Shown here in pieces: positions 1 through 6,065 of a stretch of DNA of 7,982 bases. The notes under the pieces were generated by a model that was not told the DNA's origin, did no database searches, and saw only the letters and a program-made list of their open reading frames with translations. Within the stretch, counting starts at the first letter, position 1, and the number at the start of each line of letters is the position of its first letter. A program made the position numbers and the translations under genes. Source of the stretch: Acetobacteraceae bacterium (GTDB taxonomy: Bacteria; Pseudomonadota; Alphaproteobacteria; Acetobacterales; Acetobacteraceae); assembly GCA_003133265.1 (NCBI GenBank), contig PKWQ01000411.1, positions 434 through 8,415 on the forward strand. The letters are read 5' to 3'.

Positions 1-341
1 TGTATGAGGACCCGACGCTTGGTTTCGCCATCCTGGCGCATGTGCATCACGGCGCGAAGGGCAGCGCGCCGCACGATCACGGCCCGACCTGGGCGATCTA
101 CGGCCAGGCGGCCGGCGAAACGGTGATGACCGACTGGGACTGCGTCGAGCGGCCCAGCGAGGGCAAGCCCGGCAAGGTCAAATTCGCGCGGAAATATACG
201 CTGACCCCCGGCGTTGCCCATTTATACAACGAGGGCGTGCTGCACTCGCCGTACCGCGCCGGCCCGACCCGGCTGATCCGCATCGAGGGGGTGAACGTCA
301 CCAAGATCCGCCGTTTCCCCTACGAGGCGATCGACGGCTGA
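1..341 (+). CDS. Cysteine dioxygenase-like cupin, C-terminal part (5' end outside window)
   Basis: Only the last 113 or so residues are in the window; the frame is open from base 3 to the TGA at 339-341, so the GTG at 42 is internal rather than a start. The visible part reads as a small beta-barrel cupin. The stretch HVHHGAKGSAPHDHGPTWA (codons from base 39) has the cluster of histidines with PHDHG-x-W that in the cysteine/thiol dioxygenase branch of cupins binds the iron; a later histidine pair lies in GVAHLYNEGVLHSPY, and TRLIRIEG closes the barrel. By family analogy it could be a metal-dependent dioxygenase of a small thiol or acid, but the substrate cannot be read from sequence and it may be an uncharacterised cupin. 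It ends one base before the stop codon of the opposing birA. Gene confidence is high; function is moderate to low. Confidence 0.75.
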   Translation, partial: YEDPTLGFAILAHVHHGAKGSAPHDHGPTWAIYGQAAGETVMTDWDCVERPSEGKPGKVKFARKYTLTPGVAHLYNEGVLHSPYRAGPTRLIRIEGVNVTKIRRFPYEAIDG

Positions 342-342
342 G

Positions 343-1098
343 TCAGGCGGGGCCGAAGGCGACCTCGCCGGCGGTGATCCGGCGGGTGCCCTCGGTTGTT
401 TCCAGCAGCAGGGCGCCGTCGTGGTCGATGCCGCCGAACCGCCCCGTCAGCGGCGCGGTGCCGATGCGCACGCTGATGGGATCGCCGAGCCGGGCGGCGC
501 GGCGCATCCAGGCGGCGCGCACCGGCTCGAAACCGGCTCCGCGCCACGAATCCAGCCATGCGCCGAGCCGCGTGAGCAGCACATGCAGCACCGCCTCTAC
601 CGTGACCGCCGCCGCGCCGCTGGCGGCGAGCGAGGTCGTCGGGTAGGCGGGGCTGTCCGGCATGCTGACGATGTTGACCCCGATCCCCGCGACGATCCAG
701 GCGATGCCCTGGCCGGAGAACTGGCCTTCCAGCAGGATGCCGGAAATCTTCGCCCCGTTCACCAGCACGTCGTTCGGCCATTTCAGCTGCGCGGTGGTGC
801 TCGGCGGCAGGAATGTCTCCACCGTTTCCGCCACCGCCAGTGCTGCGATGAACCCGAGTTCCGCCGTCCGTGGCGGCGCGACCTCCGGGCGCAGCACCAC
901 CGACATATAGAGGTTGCCCGGCGGGCTGGCCCAGGCGCGGGTGAAGCGTCCGCGCCCGGCCGTCTGCTCTGCTGCCCACACAACGGTGCCATGCGGCGCG
1001 CCTTTCTGCGCCAGGGTCTTCGCATTGTCGTTGGTTGAGTCCACTCTGGCGAAAGTATGCAGGGTGAAGGGCGGGGACGGATATGTATGCAGGACCAT
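343..1098 (-). CDS. birA: Biotin--[acetyl-CoA-carboxylase] ligase (group I BirA, no DNA-binding domain)
   Basis: This 251-aa enzyme activates biotin with ATP to biotinyl-5'-AMP and transfers it to the lysine of a biotin carboxyl carrier domain; it is cytosolic. Family hallmarks are all present: DSTN at 20-23, the biotinyl-AMP loop GRGRF at 48-52 followed by W56, KWPND at 106-110, and K117 in KISGILLE (the catalytic lysine position). A small C-terminal beta domain follows (RLGDPISVRIG... to the end). There is no N-terminal winged helix, so it is a pure ligase and not the bifunctional E. coli-type repressor. The ATG at 1098 is the only sensible start; a weak AGG lies about 8 bases upstream. In many alphaproteobacteria birA sits after the nuo genes; here it is instead head-to-head with a biotin carboxylase gene, overlapping its start by 16 bases, and tail-to-tail with the cupin gene. 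Confidence 0.95.
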   Translation of the reverse strand: MVLHTYPSPPFTLHTFARVDSTNDNAKTLAQKGAPHGTVVWAAEQTAGRGRFTRAWASPPGNLYMSVVLRPEVAPPRTAELGFIAALAVAETVETFLPPSTTAQLKWPNDVLVNGAKISGILLEGQFSGQGIAWIVAGIGVNIVSMPDSPAYPTTSLAASGAAAVTVEAVLHVLLTRLGAWLDSWRGAGFEPVRAAWMRRAARLGDPISVRIGTAPLTGRFGGIDHDGALLLETTEGTRRITAGEVAFGPA

Positions 1099-2492
1099 CG
1101 GCGCAGCCTACACCAGCCGTCGACGATGCGCGCGGGGCGGACGCTCCGCCGTTTCGCAAGGTGCTGGTCGCCAATCGCGGCGCGGTGGCTGCGCGGGTGA
1201 TCCGGGCGCTGCGTGAACTCGGCATCGGCTCCGTCGCGGTCTATTCGGAGGCCGATGCCACTGCCCCCTACCTGGATGAAGCGGACGAAGCGGTCTGCAT
1301 CGGCCCGCCGCCGGCGCGCGAGAGCTATCTGGACCAGGACCGGCTGCTGGCGGTGGCCGCCGAGAACGGCGCCGACGCGCTGCATCCCGGCTACGGCTTC
1401 CTGTCGGAAAACGCCGGCTTCGCCGCGCGCGTCACCGATGGCGGGCTGACCTTCATCGGCCCGTCGGCCTGGCTGATCGAGCAGATGGGCGAGAAGACCC
1501 GGGCGCGGGAGATCATGGCCAGCCACGGGCTGCCGGTCGCCGCCGGCACCGGGCTGCTCGACGGCGACGGCGACAACATTATCGCGGCGGCGCGCGGCAT
1601 CGGCTTTCCGGTCATGATCAAGCCGGCGGGCGGCGGCGGCGGCATCGGCATGATGGTGGCGCGCGACGAGGCGACCCTGGTGGCCAGCGTCGAACGCTCC
1701 CGCGCCATGGCCGAGCGGAGTTTCTCCAGCAGCGGCGTGTATCTGGAAAAATACATCGAACGGCCGCGCCATGTGGAGTTGCAGATGCTGGCCGACCGCC
1801 ACGGCAATGTGCGGCATCTGTTCGAGCGCGACTGCTCGGTGCAGCGGCGGCACCAGAAGGTGATCGAGGAGTCGCCCGCGCCCGGTGTGCCGCGCGCGGC
1901 GATCGAGGCGATGGGCGCGCGCGCGGTCGAGGTGCTGAAACGCATCGGCTACGACAATATCGGCACCGTCGAGATGCTGATGGGCGAGGACGGACAGTTC
2001 AGCTTCCTGGAGATGAACACGCGCCTGCAGGTGGAGCACGCGGTGACCGAGATGGTGACCGGCATCGACCTGGTACAGGCGCAAATCCGCGCGGCGGCGG
2101 GGCAGCTTCTGGGCACCATCCTGCCGGACCGCATCTCCGTTGACGGCCATGCGATCGAGGCGCGCATCTATGCCGAGGACCCGAAGCGCTTCTTTCCCTC
2201 GCCGGGGCCGCTGAACAGCTTCCGCCTGCCCGACAGCACGGCGGAGTGCCGGGTGGAAACCGGCTACGCCGAAGGGATGATCGTTACCCCGCACTACGAT
2301 CCGATGCTGGCCAAGATCATCGCGCGCGGCGACACCCGCGACGACGCCATCGCGCAACTGGTGGAAATCCTCGGCGGGATCGCCATCGAAGGCGTGAAGA
2401 CCAACATTCCGTTCCTGCTCGCCTGTCTGGTGGATGAGCGGTTCCGCGCCGGCAAGGTGCATACCGGACTGACGGGCGAGATAAAACTGTAG
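1083..2492 (+). CDS. Biotin carboxylase subunit of an acyl-CoA (or 2-oxoacid) carboxylase, stand-alone
   Basis: The 469-aa protein is an ATP-grasp enzyme that carboxylates carrier-bound biotin using ATP and bicarbonate. The order is: N-terminal domain from FRKVLVANRG (24-33) with HPGYGFLSENAGF; ATP-grasp with K180 in IKPAGGGGG; YLEKYIERPRHVELQ; RDCSVQRRHQKVIEE; the metal and catalytic stretch FLEMNTRLQVEH; and a C-terminal domain with EARIYAEDP. Residues equivalent to E. coli AccC K116, K159, H209, H236, K238, E276, E288, N290, R292 and R338 are all kept. Two departures: the glycine-rich lid reads GGGGGIGM (I188 where Arg or Lys is usual), and ANRGEI reads ANRGAV (A34). Length fits a subunit without a biotinyl or carboxyltransferase domain. 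ATG 1083 gives a 23-residue leader before the conserved start; GTG 1161 would cut into the fold. A purine-rich GGGCGGGG precedes the ATG. Acceptor substrate is unknown (acetyl-, propionyl-, methylcrotonyl-CoA or pyruvate are all possible). Confidence 0.92.
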   Translation: MYAGPSAQPTPAVDDARGADAPPFRKVLVANRGAVAARVIRALRELGIGSVAVYSEADATAPYLDEADEAVCIGPPPARESYLDQDRLLAVAAENGADALHPGYGFLSENAGFAARVTDGGLTFIGPSAWLIEQMGEKTRAREIMASHGLPVAAGTGLLDGDGDNIIAAARGIGFPVMIKPAGGGGGIGMMVARDEATLVASVERSRAMAERSFSSSGVYLEKYIERPRHVELQMLADRHGNVRHLFERDCSVQRRHQKVIEESPAPGVPRAAIEAMGARAVEVLKRIGYDNIGTVEMLMGEDGQFSFLEMNTRLQVEHAVTEMVTGIDLVQAQIRAAAGQLLGTILPDRISVDGHAIEARIYAEDPKRFFPSPGPLNSFRLPDSTAECRVETGYAEGMIVTPHYDPMLAKIIARGDTRDDAIAQLVEILGGIAIEGVKTNIPFLLACLVDERFRAGKVHTGLTGEIKL

Positions 2493-2511
2493 CACCGGCA
2501 ACGAACAAACG

Positions 2512-2520
2512 AAGGGGGAG
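2512..2520 (+). promoter_or_regulatory. Strong Shine-Dalgarno for the lyase-like gene
   Basis: AAGGGGGAG lies 5 bases before the ATG at 2526, within the 33-base gap after the carboxylase stop codon. It fixes the start of the downstream gene and suggests it is translated at least as well as the carboxylase from a shared transcript. Confidence 0.8.
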
Positions 2521-2525
2521 AGACG

Positions 2526-3395
2526 ATGCAAGACGACACCAAGGGCCTGCGCGCTTTGATCGAGGGCAATGAGCCGGTGTTCGCGCCGCTGGTGCTCGAT
2601 CCGATGATGGCCAAGCTGGCGGAGAAGGCGGGCTTCCCGGCGCTGTATCTGGGCGGCGGCTCGACCGGCTATCTGAAGACCGTCACCGAGGCCAATCTGT
2701 CATTGACCGAGATGTGCCACGCCGGGCTGGACATCCGCACCGCCTGCACCCTGCCGCTGATCCTGGACGGCGCCTGCGGCTGGGGCGATCCGATGCACAT
2801 CCACCGCACCATCAACATGTCGGAAGCCGCCGGCTTTTCCGCCATCGAGATCGAGGACCAGATCCTGCCCAAGCGGGCGCACCATCATGTCGGCATCGAG
2901 CACATCATCCCGATGGAGCTGATGGTCGACAAGGTGCGCGAAGCGGTGCGTGCCCGGCGTTCGCGCGATTTCCTGATCATCGCGCGCACCAACGCGGTGA
3001 AGAACGCCAGCCTGGACGAGGCGCTGCGCCGTGGCGAGGCGATGCACAAGGCCGGCGCCGACATCCTGTTCGTGCTGTCGCGCAAGCCGGAGGAACTGCG
3101 CATCATCGCCGAACGCATGCCGACGCCGCTGATGTACATGATCTCCTCAGCCGGTCTGGCGGCGAGCGGGATGACGGTGGCCGAACTCTACGGCATGGGC
3201 TTCAAGCTGTTCGTCGATCCGGTGATGCCGTTGCTGGCGATGCACCGGGCGCTGCGCCAATCCTACGCCGCGCTGAAAGAAGGCCGCCCGGACCCGACAA
3301 TCGGCACCGAGGGCCATGCCGAGCAGCAGTTGATGCACGAAACCATCGGTTTGGAACAGCTGCTGGAGATCGAGCGGCGGACGGTGGAGAAGTAG
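2526..3395 (+). CDS. Isocitrate lyase/PEP mutase superfamily protein with altered active site
   Basis: The 289-aa length and layout fit the short (alpha/beta)8-barrel members of this superfamily (methylisocitrate lyase, PEP mutase, dimethylmalate lyase, oxaloacetate decarboxylase), cytosolic enzymes that make or break C-C or P-C bonds next to a carboxylate with Mg2+. Visible landmarks: FPALYLGGGSTGYL near 38-51, LDGACGWGDP at 80-89, IEIEDQILPKRAHHH at 107-121, FLIIARTNA, AGADILFV, and KLFVDPVMPLLAMHRAL. Differences from the classical enzymes: the usual DxDTGYG/DTGFG metal motif is D81-G-A83-C-G-W-G; the KRCGH catalytic loop is K116-R-A118-H-H-H, so the catalytic cysteine is absent; the usual IARTDA is IARTNA. 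The E110-D-Q metal-site motif is kept. It follows the biotin carboxylase by 33 bases and is very likely co-transcribed. Databases often name such proteins carboxyvinyl-carboxyphosphonate phosphorylmutase, but nothing here supports that reaction. Family is confident; reaction is unknown. Confidence 0.88.
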   Translation: MQDDTKGLRALIEGNEPVFAPLVLDPMMAKLAEKAGFPALYLGGGSTGYLKTVTEANLSLTEMCHAGLDIRTACTLPLILDGACGWGDPMHIHRTINMSEAAGFSAIEIEDQILPKRAHHHVGIEHIIPMELMVDKVREAVRARRSRDFLIIARTNAVKNASLDEALRRGEAMHKAGADILFVLSRKPEELRIIAERMPTPLMYMISSAGLAASGMTVAELYGMGFKLFVDPVMPLLAMHRALRQSYAALKEGRPDPTIGTEGHAEQQLMHETIGLEQLLEIERRTVEK

Positions 3396-3421
3396 GGGGC
3401 GGCGTTGGATCGGACGCGGGT

Positions 3422-3456
3422 GTTGGGTCGGTTTAAATGTCGGCTGTCGACCCAAC
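3422..3456. repeat. 9-bp perfect inverted repeat downstream of the lyase-like gene
   Basis: GTTGGGTCG (3422-3430) is matched by CGACCCAAC (3448-3456) with a 17-base spacer. It begins 26 bases after the lyase stop codon and could form an RNA hairpin ending the carboxylase-lyase transcript, but no T-run follows, so it is not a typical intrinsic terminator. The spacer contains AAATGTCGGCTGTC (3435-3448), which is matched imperfectly (11 of 14) on the other strand by GAAAGCAGCCATTT at 3488-3501. Confidence 0.5.
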
Positions 3457-3499
3457 CAAGCCGTCAGCGGCCCGATAAGACAGTCCCGAAAGCAGCCAT

Positions 3500-3691
3500 T
3501 TGTGGAGGTCCGTTGCTTACGACTTTGCGCCCACCCACGGGTCGACGGTCATATGGCGGCTCTCAGCAGAGTTGCGTTATACCAACAAGGAACGAGCCGA
3601 ATGGAGTCGAGTGATGGGCTTTGAACCGGAGCAGCGCGGAAGGCATCTTCAGAGCGCCCTCAATCCGGTCTTTGCGGTGGCAGCAGGATGA
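3500..3691 (+). CDS. Short ORF coupled to the nuclease-like gene; small protein or 5'-truncated remnant
   Basis: The frame is open from 3479 to the TGA at 3689-3691. The first usable initiation codon is TTG 3500 (63 aa); an internal ATG at 3614 would give only 25 aa. No start has a well-placed Shine-Dalgarno (a GGAGG at 3504-3508 lies inside the frame, followed by no in-frame start). The TGA overlaps the ATG of the next gene as ATGA, the usual arrangement of translationally coupled genes. The product is basic and rich in Trp and Arg (ERAEWSRVMGFEPEQRGRHL, then LNPVFAVAAG) and reads like real protein rather than noise. I recognise no family. Either it is a small partner of the 452-aa protein using a TTG start, or the tail of a larger gene truncated where the insert joins the host chromosome. 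The missing start signal keeps confidence low. Confidence 0.35.
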   Translation: MWRSVAYDFAPTHGSTVIWRLSAELRYTNKERAEWSRVMGFEPEQRGRHLQSALNPVFAVAAG

Positions 3692-5046
3692 GCGCTCTCG
3701 AAGCGTTTCAAATTCGCCCTCTTACCGAAGCTGATCTAGATTTTGTAATGGACAACGCTGGCGGAATCCGAGCGCACCAGGATGCTGACAGGCGCTCCGA
3801 TGTGGGAGCTGACTACAAGCTTGGAGGAGCCATCATTGAGCTAAAGGGCCTTGATGAGGAGGGTTTCGCCAAGGTATCGCGACAAGAAAAACTTGCCGTG
3901 CTCTTCCAAGAATACGAGCCGGAACGGCCTGTCATTGTGCTCGACCGACATCGTCTGAAACCTAAAGACCAAGCCCGCTTTGATCGCATCATTGAAGGTC
4001 CTATCAAGACGGCGATTGCGAAGGCCAATCGCCAACTCAAGCAATCCCGCGCTGAGCAGACCGATGCGACCTGCTCCGTCCTCATGGCGATCAACAACGG
4101 CTACACGACCCTCGATCATGAGGCGTTTAAGGCGCTCGTCGCGCATCGCGTCCGACAAGACACGCACGAGATCGACGCTGTAGTCGTCGCCGGCGCCTAC
4201 TATCACAGCGATGGATTCGACAGCTACTTTCTCTGGCACATAGACTGCATCCCCATCAATCTGGATCGGCGGTTTGTCGAATTTGAGCAGCTGCGCACCG
4301 GTTGGAATGCACTCGCCGATCGCTTCATGACCCAGCTAGTGCGTGGTGAACTTGGCCCCAATCCGACGAAGGGGCCGGTCGCCGATACTCAGTTCGCAGT
4401 GGACGGCATCACGTACATTCGGCCCGCACCTGTTATTGGCGCTGTCTCAAAGTTCTATGTGCACGGCCGGCCACGCAAGGACAGCTCGGGCCTTACATCC
4501 TGCCCACCTGTGGGGCGGACATTTCCTGCCGTTTCTCGTTCAGAATGGTCGTGCCTTGAAAAGCTGGTCGCACGTCCCTCCGACATGTTTGGCAGCTACG
4601 AATCTTGGAAGCAGGTAGAGGCTCAGGGTCAGGCTGAAGGAGAGAAGATCTGCCCGTTCGTGACAGTTCCTATCACGGCGCATGATTGGACGACATGGCG
4701 CTCGGAGCGCGGCGAGGCCGGCTCCATCTTCCAGTTTGCCAATGAGCGATTCAGCCAGCGAGTTCATGAGTTGATAGCGCGGGCGAGAGAACTCGAGGGT
4801 TCTAGGATTGTGCCTGCCCGTTACGTGTTGGCTATCACGGATGTGATAGGACAGGATCGGGCAAACGACCTTTCACACATCATCATTGTGAACGAGCGGC
4901 CCGATGGAGAAGCGCTCAGCCGTAAGGTGGTAAAGAATGCCCGTATCTTCCATGAACATGCAATTGCTCTCGCGGCGGCTTACGCAGTGCGGGAGCGTGT
5001 AGATGCGGTGATGTGGTCGAAAAATCTGAAGTACGCGTGGGTCTGA
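3688..5046 (+). CDS. Uncharacterised accessory protein with PD-(D/E)XK nuclease-like motif
   Basis: A 452-aa soluble protein with no signal peptide or membrane segment. ATG 3688 is the first start after an in-frame stop at 3622; AGCAGG sits directly before it, and the overlapping TGA of the short upstream ORF suggests translational coupling. Residues 38-60 read DVGADYKLGGAIIELKGLDE and onward: D42, eight residues, then E51-L-K53, at the end of a hydrophobic strand. This is the D...ExK signature of restriction-endonuclease-like folds. A basic, glutamine-rich helix (IKTAIAKANRQLKQSRAEQ) and a hydrophobic strand VVVAGAYYHSDGFDSYFLW follow; the C-terminal half (from about 270) is unassigned. Codons use A/T third positions freely, unlike all neighbours, and G+C is near 52% in a 60-base sample I counted, so the gene looks horizontally acquired. 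It lies alone between convergent host genes. Nuclease activity is an inference from one motif; cleavage target, partner and role are unknown. Confidence 0.85.
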   Translation: MSALEAFQIRPLTEADLDFVMDNAGGIRAHQDADRRSDVGADYKLGGAIIELKGLDEEGFAKVSRQEKLAVLFQEYEPERPVIVLDRHRLKPKDQARFDRIIEGPIKTAIAKANRQLKQSRAEQTDATCSVLMAINNGYTTLDHEAFKALVAHRVRQDTHEIDAVVVAGAYYHSDGFDSYFLWHIDCIPINLDRRFVEFEQLRTGWNALADRFMTQLVRGELGPNPTKGPVADTQFAVDGITYIRPAPVIGAVSKFYVHGRPRKDSSGLTSCPPVGRTFPAVSRSEWSCLEKLVARPSDMFGSYESWKQVEAQGQAEGEKICPFVTVPITAHDWTTWRSERGEAGSIFQFANERFSQRVHELIARARELEGSRIVPARYVLAITDVIGQDRANDLSHIIIVNERPDGEALSRKVVKNARIFHEHAIALAAAYAVRERVDAVMWSKNLKYAWV

Positions 5047-5123
5047 GGAGGGCTCATCAATCCACGGCACCCAACCTACAAGCGAACCGTGCGAAGATCA
5101 CCTTTGGGCAACCATCGCCCTTG

Positions 5124-5171
5124 GGGCTGGTGTCCGCTTTCGGTACCCGCCATCTCGATAGCGGACAGCCC
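5124..5171. repeat. Inverted repeat in the convergent intergenic gap
   Basis: TGTCCGCT (5131-5138) is matched perfectly by AGCGGACA (5160-5167); outer GGGC (5124-5127) and GCCC (5168-5171) can extend the stem with a 3-base bulge. A further GCGGACA occurs at 5186-5192. It lies in the 178-base gap (5047-5224) between the accessory gene and the opposing crotonase gene, where a two-way terminator would be useful, but neither strand shows a clear T-run. The word TGTCCGCTTTCGG also resembles TGTCGGCTGTCGA at 3438-3450 (10 of 13) on the other side of the accessory gene. Nothing else is evident in this gap. Confidence 0.5.
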
Positions 5172-5224
5172 GCTCCCCACCCTTTGCGGACATTCAAACT
5201 GACTCACTACTTAACGCCACCGCC

Positions 5225-6022
5225 TCAACTCCCCGTCCACACCGGATGGCGCTTGGCCAAGAACGCGTCGATCCCCTCGGCCGCGTCGCGCGCCATCATG
5301 TTGCGGGTCATGGTTTCCGACGCCAGACGGTAGGCGCTGGCCAGATCCATCTCCGCCTGCCGGTAGAAGGCTTCCTTGCCGATGGCGAGCGTCAGCGGGC
5401 TTTTCGCCGCAATCTGGCAGGCAAGCGCGGCGACGGCTTCATCCAGCTCGGATTCAGCAACAATACGGTTGATCAGGCCGAGTTCGCGGGCGCGGGCGGC
5501 GTCGATCAGCTCGCCGGTCAGCAGCATCTCCATCGCCGCCTTGCGGCTGACGGCGCGCGACAGCGCGACCATCGGGGTGGAGCAGAACAGGCCGATATTC
5601 ACCCCCGGCGTGGCGAAGCGGGCGGTGTCGGCGGCAACCGCCAGATCGCAGCTGGCGACCAGTTGGCAGCCGGCGGCGGTGGCGACGCCGTGCACGCGCG
5701 CGATCACCGGCTTCGGCAGAGCGACGATGCGCTGCATCAGCCGCGAGCACTGGCTGAACAGCGCCTCATAGACCGCGCGATCCGGCTTGGAGCGCATCTC
5801 GCGCAGATCGTGCCCGGCGCAGAAGGCGGGGCCGGCGCCGCCAATCACCACGACATGGACCGTGCTGTCCTGCGCCAGCGCCTCCAACTCCGCTTCCAGC
5901 GCCGTCATCAGATCGACGGACAGCGCGTTGCGCGCCTGCGGGCGGTTCATGGTTAGATAGGCGACGGCGTCCACGTCGCGGCGCAGCAGGACGGCCTCGG
6001 TTGCCGGCTGGGGAGCATTCAT
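5225..6022 (-). CDS. Crotonase-family protein, ECHDC3-like, lacking both catalytic glutamates
   Basis: This 265-aa protein has the crotonase fold used by enoyl-CoA hydratases and isomerases to bind acyl-CoA thioesters. The CoA/oxyanion-hole signature is intact: RPQARNAL at 27-34 and GPAFCAGHDLREM at 64-76, with HGVATAAGC at 111-119 for the second oxyanion-hole peptide. However, the two glutamates that perform hydration in rat crotonase (E144, E164) correspond to Q120 (in GCQLVASCD) and G140 (in FATPGVNIGLF). The AAGCQLVASCDLAVA and FATPGVNIGLFCSTP pattern matches what I recall of the ECHDC3 subgroup. A simple hydratase reaction is therefore unlikely; another thioester reaction or a binding role is possible. 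ATG 6022 is chosen because GAGG lies 7 bases upstream and conserved sequence starts soon after; a longer in-frame start at 6235 would run antisense through the transporter. It is divergent from the SulP gene (85-base gap). Confidence 0.9.
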   Translation of the reverse strand: MNAPQPATEAVLLRRDVDAVAYLTMNRPQARNALSVDLMTALEAELEALAQDSTVHVVVIGGAGPAFCAGHDLREMRSKPDRAVYEALFSQCSRLMQRIVALPKPVIARVHGVATAAGCQLVASCDLAVAADTARFATPGVNIGLFCSTPMVALSRAVSRKAAMEMLLTGELIDAARARELGLINRIVAESELDEAVAALACQIAAKSPLTLAIGKEAFYRQAEMDLASAYRLASETMTRNMMARDAAEGIDAFLAKRHPVWTGS

Positions 6023-6065
6023 GGCGGAGCCTCGTTGCGCGTCGGTTGCGGGGCGAAACTGTAGC

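Noticed and set aside
783..2531. A 582-codon minus-strand open frame across the biotin carboxylase gene.
   Set aside because: It is the antisense of a clearly conserved gene in G/C-rich DNA, with His/Arg/Ala-rich composition and no recognisable domain.
4460..4570. Possible pair of compensating frameshifts inside the nuclease-like gene, since another frame reads GQLGPYILPTCGADIS near 4480-4525.
   Set aside because: The main frame is open throughout and the alternative frame ends in a stop within about 25 codons; without homologues there is no reason to prefer it.
5102..5123. GGGC...GCCC pairing near 5106-5120 as a rho-independent terminator.
   Set aside because: Only four base pairs can form and there is no T-run on either side.
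3396..5224. Insertion sequence or integrative element as the source of the low-GC insert.
   Set aside because: No transposase, integrase, tRNA, terminal inverted repeats or target-site duplication could be seen, so the insert is described only as accessory DNA.
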